Positions 40,557-48,081 of a stretch of 50,022 nt of DNA are shown one piece after another. Origin of the DNA: an uncultured Candidatus Nemicrothrix sp. (lineage in GTDB: Bacteria; Actinomycetota; Acidimicrobiia; Acidimicrobiales; MedAcidi-G1); the NCBI GenBank assembly GCA_913055915.1, contig CAJXKL010000018.1, forward strand, positions 1-50,022. The letters run 5' to 3'. The notes below the pieces were generated by a model. That model was not told the DNA's origin, did no database searches, and saw only the letters and a program-made list of their open reading frames with translations. Position numbers and translations under genes: made by a program. Every line of letters begins with the position of its first letter. Position 1 is the stretch's first letter.

Positions 40557-40592
40557 TGGTGTCGGAGGGGGACTTGAACGCCCCCAGTCAAC
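40557..40592 (-). repeat. T-arm-like module only
   Basis: GTGTCGGAGGGGGACTTGAA then CGCCCCCAGTCAACGCC: the same right-end module 40 bases upstream of the GNAT start, also followed by TCAACGC as at 39000. Confidence 0.7.
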
Positions 40593-40670
40593 GCCATCAC
40601 GGCCCCAGGTCAGTCGAAAGTTCCTTTGCCCAACCTGTTCTACCAGATCGCGATGTCACCCTGTGGCTGC

Positions 40671-40873
40671 CTACGCGAAGGTCACACCGGCGGCTGCCGG
40701 ATCGAAACCCTTCGGCCACCGGGTGTCTTTGTCTGCTTTCGAAAATGTGAATTGCATTCGATTCTTGGGGCGGGAGATCCTCGCTGCCGTGCCCAATCGA
40801 GGATCTCCCCCCATGAGAAGTTTCGCAGGACCGCGCCGGTCAGGTCCGCCCTGCCGAGGTTCGCCCTGCCAGG
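40671..40873 (-). pseudogene. Pentapeptide-repeat protein C-terminal remnant, interrupted by a hairpin segment
   Basis: The minus strand reads GRANLGRADLTGAVLRN (40870-40820, pentapeptide units), then about 86 bases that do not fit, then DKDTRWPKGFDPAAAGVTFA and TAG (40733-40671), the classic end of pentapeptide proteins. In intact members these two parts are only a few residues apart. No start or N-terminal part remains. Confidence 0.7.
40772..40809. repeat. 12-bp stem hairpin inside the pentapeptide remnant
   Basis: GGGAGATCCTCG (40772-40783) and CGAGGATCTCCC (40798-40809) enclose 14 bases, with flanking G-run and C-run. It could be a small inserted hairpin element or the terminator of the FAD oxidase gene that ends at 40896. 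Confidence 0.65.
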
Positions 40874-40895
40874 GGTTCGCTTTTCTGGGGGCCGC

Positions 40896-42503
40896 TCACG
40901 AATCGATGAGGACTCCTGGGTTCAAGATGGCGTTTGGGTCAAGTAGTCGTTTGACGGAGCGGATCGACTCTGCGAACAAGTCGGGTCGCTGCGCATCGTA
41001 GGCACTAGGGCGGTGCATCCGGCCTACGGCGTGGTGGTGCGTACACGTGCCACCAGCTGCCACAACCACCTCGTTGGCGGCATCCTTTACGGCCTGCCAC
41101 ATTGCAATCTCACTACCCTGTCTGCCCATCCCCGACCACGTGTAGTAGGGGGCTGGGCCGTCCGTGTAAACATGTGTGAAACGACACGACAAAGAGTGGT
41201 GGTCGCCAAAGGTGTCTGCCAATACCTCGCCCACCCGTTGACGCACGGTGGCATCAAACTCTGGCCACCGATCCCAGGTGATAGCGGTCTCGAAGGTGTC
41301 AGCGACCACGCCCAATGAGGTCTCGACTCCGTTGCCGACACCGATAAATGCATCTCGCCACGCACCCACAGCCCCTCCTCGGCCAGTCGGCTTCCCTGTT
41401 CCGTCGTCGACGATGACGTCGTCATCGAGAACGTGCCCACCAGAGTCGCGGGCTATCTCGACCGCTTGGGCGATGTTGTGAGCCTGTGTCAGGTCGGCAC
41501 TCTCGAAGGACACAATCACAAACGATCGATCGCCGTCCATCCCCGCAGCTCGGGCGGCCTCATCAGGATCCAGGATTCGAAGATTGGCAGGCCAGAGCTT
41601 AGATTGGACGATGCGGCGAACTGCCTCGTAACCGGCCTCCCAAGAGGAGAAGGTGATGCCGGCAGTCGCCCTGAACGTGGGACGCACCTGCACACGCATC
41701 CAAGCCTCGGTGATGATTCCGTAGATGCCTTCCGAACCGATGACCATACGGTCGGGACTGGGACCTGCCCCCGAACCAGGTAGTCGGCGAGACTCCCACC
41801 AGCCCGACGGGGTAATCATGCGAGTGGATTCAACGAAGTCATCTATGTGGGTCTGGTTGGTGGCGTAGTGGCCACCAGAGCGAGTGGCTATCCACCCGCC
41901 AAGGGTTGAAAACCGGAATGACTGTGGGAAATGACGCAGCGTGTATCCGTGTGGTCGCAGTTGATCCTCCAGGTGGGGGCCAAATACACCAGCTTGTATA
42001 CGGGCCGCCCGCGATACCTCGTCAATCTCAAGGACCTGGTCGAGGCGGTCAAGAGAGACGATCACCGTAGGTCCAAGGTCTTCAGGCGGTGCTAGACCCC
42101 AGACCACCGATGACCCACCACCGTAGGGAACGACCACGTAGCTGTGCTCGTTGCACCAATCGAGGGTTGTGACAACCTCGTCCTCATTTCGCGGGTGCGC
42201 CACCACATCCGGCGGGTTGGGAAAGTCCAAGTTGAATGCCCGAATCCGTTCGGTGAAGTGAGCCCCGTAGGCGTGGCTAGCCCGCTCATAGGTACTAGTT
42301 GAGCACCATTCGGCAAGAGCATCTGGCGGCAGGATCCGGGGAGGTCGCAGGTCAGCATCTTCGGCACGAGGTATGGGCCCAGCTGTGATCGCCGTGCCGT
42401 ACTGCTCTGAAAGCTTCTGGGCCAGTACCTTCCGCTCACCGTCGGTGGGTTCTTCTGACTCCATGCACCAAGCCCAAAAGGATCGACGATCGTTGCTAGT
42501 CAT
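40896..42503 (-). CDS. FAD-binding oxidase of the alkyldihydroxyacetonephosphate synthase-like (VAO/FAD_binding_4) family
   Basis: 535 residues from the ATG at 42503. FAD domain: PPDVVAHPRNEDEVVTTLDW, VVPYGGGSSVVWGLAPPEDL, AGVFGPHLEDQLRPHGYTLR, HFPQSFRFSTLGGWIATRSG, DRMVIGSEGIYGIITEAWMR. C-terminal cap: GTCTHHHAVGRMHRPSAY and LLDPNAILNPGVL. The His-rich GTCTHHH motif is the one that carries the ADAPS active-site histidines. In bacteria the substrate is usually unknown; ether-lipid synthesis is possible but no acyl-DHAP acyltransferase is nearby. Confidence 0.88.
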   Translation of the reverse strand: MTSNDRRSFWAWCMESEEPTDGERKVLAQKLSEQYGTAITAGPIPRAEDADLRPPRILPPDALAEWCSTSTYERASHAYGAHFTERIRAFNLDFPNPPDVVAHPRNEDEVVTTLDWCNEHSYVVVPYGGGSSVVWGLAPPEDLGPTVIVSLDRLDQVLEIDEVSRAARIQAGVFGPHLEDQLRPHGYTLRHFPQSFRFSTLGGWIATRSGGHYATNQTHIDDFVESTRMITPSGWWESRRLPGSGAGPSPDRMVIGSEGIYGIITEAWMRVQVRPTFRATAGITFSSWEAGYEAVRRIVQSKLWPANLRILDPDEAARAAGMDGDRSFVIVSFESADLTQAHNIAQAVEIARDSGGHVLDDDVIVDDGTGKPTGRGGAVGAWRDAFIGVGNGVETSLGVVADTFETAITWDRWPEFDATVRQRVGEVLADTFGDHHSLSCRFTHVYTDGPAPYYTWSGMGRQGSEIAMWQAVKDAANEVVVAAGGTCTHHHAVGRMHRPSAYDAQRPDLFAESIRSVKRLLDPNAILNPGVLIDS

Positions 42504-42627
42504 GGCTAGATCGTAGGAAAACCCCCGTGGAACTGCCACAGTGACCCCAAATCAACGGACTTCGATGACCTTGGTACGGGGCCCACCAGGACACCTAATA
42601 GCGTTTCCCCGAGGTTCGGGACGAGAC

Positions 42628-42837
42628 CTAAATCTGTGCAGATTCGTTGAGCCGATTGATCGTCGGTCGAACGATCATCGTGTAGATATCACCAATCGCC
42701 TGTTTGCAATGAACCTTCTGCGCTTGGAGGCGATCCGGGTCAGAATCGAAGGCCAGAAATGCTGCTTTGCTAGGGAAAAGGTTGAATCTGACCTGGTTCC
42801 ATCGCCGTTGATCACCGAGGGGTGTTCGCAGTTCTCG
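42628..42837 (-). pseudogene. C-terminal remnant of a DUF1330-like protein
   Basis: The minus-strand frame reads RELRTPLGDQRRWNQVRFNL, FPSKAAFLAFDSDPDRLQAQ, KVHCKQAIGDIYTMIVRPTI, NRLNESAQI and TAG. F-P-S-x-A-A-F-L-x-x-x-x-D-P-x-R-x-x-A followed by a helix and a strand is typical of DUF1330/dimeric alpha-beta-barrel proteins. There is no start codon; the frame is closed by TAA exactly where a mosaic-repeat module begins (GTGTTCGCAGTT at 42822-42833), so the repeat seems to have cut the gene. Confidence 0.5.
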
Positions 42838-42912
42838 TTACCCCGTGTGACCACAGGGGTCCGATGGGACTCGTAGGGGAGGCTTCACCTGTTAAGTGGG
42901 GGAGGCTCCACA
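42822..42912. repeat. Mosaic intergenic repeat, partial copy (half palindrome and GGAGG module)
   Basis: Begins with the right half of the palindrome (GTGTTCGCAGTT), then CGTTACCCCGTGTGACCACA (the first 13 bases also at 31329), GATGGGACTCGTAGGGGAGG and cttcacctgttaagtggggg, aggctccac. Confidence 0.75.
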
Positions 42913-43047
42913 ACTACTCCGAGTTGCGGTGCTGTGCCCGGCGACGGTCGATGCCCAGGGGGGATTGTGGAGGCGAATGGGAACTCCACCTCTGAGAGTT
43001 GAACGGCGCAGTTGTCAGCACTGGTAGGCACCTAGGGGCTCCGATGT

Positions 43048-43081
43048 CGCTCCCACCCCACCTCAGGGAGGGGTGGGAGCG
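43048..43081. terminator. Strong 12-bp hairpin
   Basis: CGCTCCCACCCC (43048-43059) and GGGGTGGGAGCG (43070-43081) enclose a 10-base loop. It lies 470 bases past the end of the ABC operon on the minus strand. Function as terminator is possible; no T-run. Confidence 0.45.
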
Positions 43082-43359
43082 AGGACTTTGGTCCCGTGTG
43101 TTTGTCAGGGGGGTGTGTCAGGTTTGTTGGGTGAGGCTTCGTGTAGTTGTTTAGGCCCTCGCCGACTGGGGCTACCTGCCGGGTCAATAGTGCCTGGCAA
43201 ATGTCGCCTTCCTCCTCTTCCTCAGACAGCCTCAAGTTGACGATGGGGGGTCGGATGGGGCCTTGGAAAGGCCGCCTAGCCGAATCCTTCAGGCCCCCAG
43301 TGCAACAACAGGCCAGACGGTGCATTCAAGAAACACCACCTGACCTGCACATTGTTTGT

Positions 43360-43440
43360 CGGGCTGCCGAGATTTGAACTCGGGACCTTCGGTCCCCCAG
43401 ATCACAGAAAGGTGATCTTCGAACAGTGTCTCGGCACGAA
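43360..43440 (-). other. tRNA-like sequence, class-II-like 3' half
   Basis: The minus strand has a GGACC-gaa-GGTCC hairpin (variable-arm-like) followed by CGAGTTCAAATCTCGGCAGC and CCGAC (T-arm plus 3' acceptor-like). A GATCAC/GTGATC hairpin sits where an anticodon arm would be, but its loop is wrong, and no CGGGCTG 5' acceptor or CCA is found. Probably a decayed tRNA or attachment site, not a working gene. Confidence 0.35.
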
Positions 43441-43553
43441 GTCGATCCCAAGCAACTCGCTACACGGAGGACCGGCCCCAAAGGACCGGCCCTGCGGGGA
43501 CCTCAACGACCCTTGCGCTGCGCCTCTATACGGTCCGTTAACCAGTCTTGAGC

Positions 43554-44293
43554 TCATTCGCCGATCTCGAATCTGGTCAGAGCCCGGGTACCACCGGCAC
43601 AGGCTGTGGCGAGGACGACCATGGTGCCGACGATCGCGGTGGTGACGCCGAGGTGGGGGTCGTAGAAGACGCCCTTGTCGTTGATGGAGATGACGGCGTC
43701 ACTCCAGCCATGGGCGTATTCACGGATGGAGACCCAACGCAGGGAGTCGAAAATACGGGTGGCGAACGTCTCCCAAACGAAGACGTAAATGAGGCCGAAA
43801 ATGAGGGCTCGGCTGGTGACGGCGCTGAGGGCGACGAAGGCGGCACAGTACAGGACAGACGCGACTAGGGCACCGAGTCCGAGCCCGAGCATGAGGCCGT
43901 CAGCGGTAGGGCTCTCGTGGATGATCCAGGTGGTGGCCATGGTGGTCGGCACGACAAATAGGGCTGCAGCCACCGAGGCGACTCCGATCTTGATGGCGAT
44001 GATGCGCCATCGTTCGATCGGTTTGGTGAGCAGGAAGACGGCGGTGCCATCCTCTATCTCGGCACCCAGTGAGGCGGTCCCGAATACAAGGGCCACCAAG
44101 GGAAGCAACAGGGTAAAGATCATCACGCTGACCAAGCCGAGTGCGAACTCCCCGGTGGCCTCCCCTGAGCCCGCTTCGTCGGAGAACCGGTAGATCACTG
44201 CAATCAGGATCGGAAGCGCGAGCAACAATCCGATCACCAGGGTGCGGCGCCTTCCTAGAAGTTGGCGTGCGGTGAGGGAGATCAGGACGTTGT

Positions 44294-44297
<4 letters not shown>
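43554..44297 (-). CDS. ABC-2 type transporter permease
   Basis: 247 residues with six predicted TM helices (VIGLLLALPILIAVIYRFSD; FALGLVSVMIFTLLLPLVAL; IGVASVAAALFVVPTTMATT; GLGALVASVLYCAAFVALSA; ALIFGLIYVFVWETFA; TAIVGTMVVLATACAGG) and the ABC-2 loop ASLGAEIEDGTAVFLLTKPI. Last gene of a four-gene operon; its ATG overlaps the stop of the ATPase at 44294 (ATGA). It should export a lipid, peptide or antibiotic-like substrate with that ATPase. Confidence 0.88.
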
Positions 44298-45237
<940 letters not shown>

Positions 45238-45241
<4 letters not shown>

Positions 45242-46158
45242 AGCGTGACCTTGCGATAGCGGCGGATGGCAAAGAACAGCGCGACGGCGGTCTGAGCGAC
45301 CAACGCCGCAATCCACGTCCAGCCAGGAAGGTCGGCGTAGGCGACTTGATCGGCCATTTCGCCCATCCGATCCGCACGCGCTGGGACAGCGTCAAAGATG
45401 ACATATGTGGCGGCGTTCATTGCATAGCCCGGAGTGGCGAGCATGGCGACTGCAGCCCATCCGGGACCCAGAACTGTCACTAGAAAGGCAGTGAAGACGA
45501 CCGAGAACCACAGTGCGGCAAGCACGCTGGTGAGCGCGAATGCCCGTCGAGTCGTGAACATCGCGATGGCCAAACCGATTACCGCGAGTTGCAAGCTCGC
45601 AAGCGTCGAACTTGCTCCAATGCGCCATACGTCCGAAATGTTGTCACCTAACCATTCGGTGCCGTCGGTGGCACCGAGCCAATTGCCTACGAATACAAGG
45701 AGTTGCGGAAGCAGCGTGAGCGACATCAGGGCCGTTGCCAAGGCGGCGATCTTGGCGAGCAGGTAGTCGTCGCGTTCGATGGGGCGTGAGAAGTAGAGAG
45801 GAAGGGTGTTGTTCTTGCGATCGTTGCCAACCAGATCTGACGCCATGGCGGCTACGAACAACACGATGACGATCTGGATGAGCTCGAAGTAGTCGTGGTG
45901 TTCGACAAACTCGAAGCCCTCTCCAGCGACCGCACCGAAGGCCACTGTGAAGATGGCAGGCAGGAGGGCAACGAGGGCGAGACCGAACGCGAGGACCTTG
46001 GGCAAAGTGCCGCGTCCGAGTCCAAATGTGTTGCGCAGGCTCAACACATAGAGGGAACGAATCGCGTAGCGGCGCCCCAGACGGGGTCCGTCGTAGTTGC
46101 GGTAGCCCAGGTCGTAGACCACGCCTCGCGACTGAGGTGCCTCGTCGAGGTTCGCCAT
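45238..46158 (-). CDS. ABC-2 type transporter permease
   Basis: 306 residues. A cytoplasmic N-terminus (GVVYDLGYRNYDGPRLGRRY, common in this permease group) is followed by about six TM segments (VLAFGLALVALLPAIFTVAF; LIQIVIVLFVAAMASDLVG and on) and the loop VGNDRKNNTLPLYFSRPIER. The ATG shares one base with the upstream ATPase stop (TGATG). Pairs with the ATPase at 46158. Confidence 0.88.
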
Positions 46159-47120
46159 CAGACCGCCTCCCCGTTGCCGCTTGCCGAGGGATCATCGTTG
46201 CGGAACATGTCGCGGAGCGTGTGACGTTGCCGAGCAACGCGCACCAGGGGCAGGCCCAGATCGACCACCGAGTCGACCACCAGCCGCATGAGCGCAGCCT
46301 CATCCGTGGCGCTCCCATCCGGCATCTCAACTTCGATGATTCGCCCGTCAACCCGGGCATTCACGTCATGAGCGATCATTCGGCTGACAAGAAGTTCCGG
46401 ATCTCGATCGACCTCCACGGCCAGAACATTGCCCAATCCGGTGAACTGAGTCACCGCTCCGACGCGATCCAACTTGCCTTCCTCAATGAGAACCAGAGAG
46501 TCACACACACTCTCGATTTCTCCGAGTAGATGCGACGACATGATCACCGAAATGCCAAAGTCCGTGCCGGTGCGCTCGATCAGGCCCAACATGTCGTCCC
46601 GCCCATCCGGGTCGAGACCATTGGTCGGCTCGTCGAGAAACAACAGTTTTGGATCGTGCACCAAAGCCTGGGCCAACTTCACCCGCTGCTTCATGCCAGT
46701 GGAGTAGCCACCGATGTGGCGATAGCGCTCCTCGAACAGGCCGACGTGGCGCAGCGTCTCCGCCGCCCGTTCCCGTGCCACAGTCACCGGGAGGCCGCTC
46801 ATGCGAGCCATGTGGATGACGAACTGGGTGGCGGACAGATCGGTGGGCAGGCAGTCGTGTTCGGGCAGGTAGCCGACCCGCTCACGAATGCGCAGCCCCT
46901 CGGCCTGTGTGTCAAAACCGAGTACCTCTGCGGTTCCGCTCGTCGGCTCGACCAAACCCAGGAGGATCTTCATCAAGGTGCTCTTGCCGGCACCGTTTGG
47001 TCCCACCAAGCCCCCCACGCCATGCGGAACTTCGAGTGTTATCCCACGCAACGCCGCCACTTCCGGGTACTGCTTGGTGAGCGACGACAACCGAACCAAC
47101 GGCTGTGCTCCTGCATTCAC
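46158..47120 (-). CDS. ABC transporter ATP-binding protein
   Basis: 320 residues. Walker A GLVGPNGAGKSTLMKILLGL, GYLPEHDCLPTDLSATQFVI (Q-loop replaced by PEHD), signature YSTGMKQRVKLAQALVHDPK, Walker B LLFLDEPTNGLDP, SSHLLGEIESVCDSLVLIEE. First gene of the operon 46158-43554. Two ATPases and two permeases probably make two related exporters or one hetero-complex. Confidence 0.9.
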   Translation of the reverse strand: MNAGAQPLVRLSSLTKQYPEVAALRGITLEVPHGVGGLVGPNGAGKSTLMKILLGLVEPTSGTAEVLGFDTQAEGLRIRERVGYLPEHDCLPTDLSATQFVIHMARMSGLPVTVARERAAETLRHVGLFEERYRHIGGYSTGMKQRVKLAQALVHDPKLLFLDEPTNGLDPDGRDDMLGLIERTGTDFGISVIMSSHLLGEIESVCDSLVLIEEGKLDRVGAVTQFTGLGNVLAVEVDRDPELLVSRMIAHDVNARVDGRIIEVEMPDGSATDEAALMRLVVDSVVDLGLPLVRVARQRHTLRDMFRNDDPSASGNGEAV

Positions 47121-47232
47121 TCACCTACCTCCTTGCGAAGCCCCGTCAGTTCGAACACGGTCACGGCGGGCACCCTAACGTCCGACGCTCGACGGCTCAG
47201 GTCGGATCAGGGCCCCGAGCCGGTGGAGGGAC

Positions 47233-47853
47233 TCAGCCCCAGCAGGCCTTCGACTGGACCCAGTGGTACCTGCCGCCGGAGGTCTCGTAGAGGAGATAGG
47301 CGGCCACCTGCACCTGGGCGACCGGGTCGGCGATCGAGGCACCGGCGATGCCCGCCGCCTCGGTCCTTTCCTCCCAGAACTTGGGAAGGTGCTGGAACCA
47401 GCCGGCGGCACGACTCGACCGGTTGACGGCGAAGCTGAACACATCGTCGGGCTGGGCGCTGGACTCGCAGAACGCCACCTCTTCGGCCCAGGCGTGGTCC
47501 TCGGGCTTGAGGTAGGTCTCGATCAACTCGCGCAGCGTGGGGGGTCCCGTGTCCGTGTCGGCCTCGACGGGATCCTCCACCCGGGGATGTGCGATGAACT
47601 CCATCCTGGGAAGCGTCGTCGTGGTCCGAGAAAGCGTCGTGGTGGGTGCCGCGGTCGTGGTGGCGGGCACGACCGTCGTCGTGGTGGGTGCCGCGGTCGT
47701 GGTGGCGGGCACGACCGTCGTCGTGGTGGGCGCTGCGAACTCACCGGAAACCGGGGCGCCCAGGTCCGTCGACCGGCAACCGGTCGCGAGGACCAGCACG
47801 GCAGTCAGCGCGGCTACTGGGCGAAGAAGGGTCATCAGGGGCATGAGGTTCAT
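47233..47853 (-). CDS. Lysozyme/transglycosylase-like lipoprotein with Thr/Pro-rich linker
   Basis: 206 residues. Signal peptide with LVLATGC lipobox, then a linker made of AAPTTTTVVPATTT repeated (14-residue, 42-bp units, about 2.4 copies) and a C-terminal lytic-transglycosylase-like domain: HAWAEEVAFCESSAQPDDVF (catalytic Glu in CESS), RAAGWFQHLPKFWEERTEAA, DPVAQVQVAAYLLYETSGGR, YHWVQSKACWG. Likely a cell-wall-active enzyme tethered to the membrane. Divergent from the lipoprotein at 48082. Confidence 0.82.
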   Translation of the reverse strand: MNLMPLMTLLRPVAALTAVLVLATGCRSTDLGAPVSGEFAAPTTTTVVPATTTAAPTTTTVVPATTTAAPTTTLSRTTTTLPRMEFIAHPRVEDPVEADTDTGPPTLRELIETYLKPEDHAWAEEVAFCESSAQPDDVFSFAVNRSSRAAGWFQHLPKFWEERTEAAGIAGASIADPVAQVQVAAYLLYETSGGRYHWVQSKACWG

Positions 47854-48081
47854 TCGGTTGACATCGGTGGCTGCACACTGCAGCGATCTGTCACGACCGT
47901 CTCGTGAACGTCTCCATGATCCTACCCATGTACACGCCCGGCTCGAATCTTTCCCACGAAGTGGTGGTGAATGCCGTCACAGTCGCTGTGTTCTCGGCGA
48001 GACTCCGCCCGATCCGCATCGTTGGCGACGGCCGTCTCTGTCTGCAAGGATGCTTCCTCCGGACATCCAGGGGAGGCGAAG
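47854..48081. other. Divergent promoter region
   Basis: No gene is seen. It separates two divergent lipoprotein genes; GGGGAGGCGAAG at its right end is the ribosome-binding site of the gene at 48082. Confidence 0.5.

Larger units (their letters stand above)
42504..43553. other. 1-kb stretch without an intact gene
   Basis: Holds a DUF1330-like gene remnant, a partial mosaic repeat, a strong hairpin and a tRNA-like sequence, described separately. Open frames at 42541-42876 (plus) and 43032-43325 (minus) have no recognisable protein features. Confidence 0.5.

Noticed and set aside
43032-43325. 97-codon minus-strand ORF
   Set aside because: It runs through the strong hairpin at 43048-43081 and other non-coding features and has no recognisable protein pattern.
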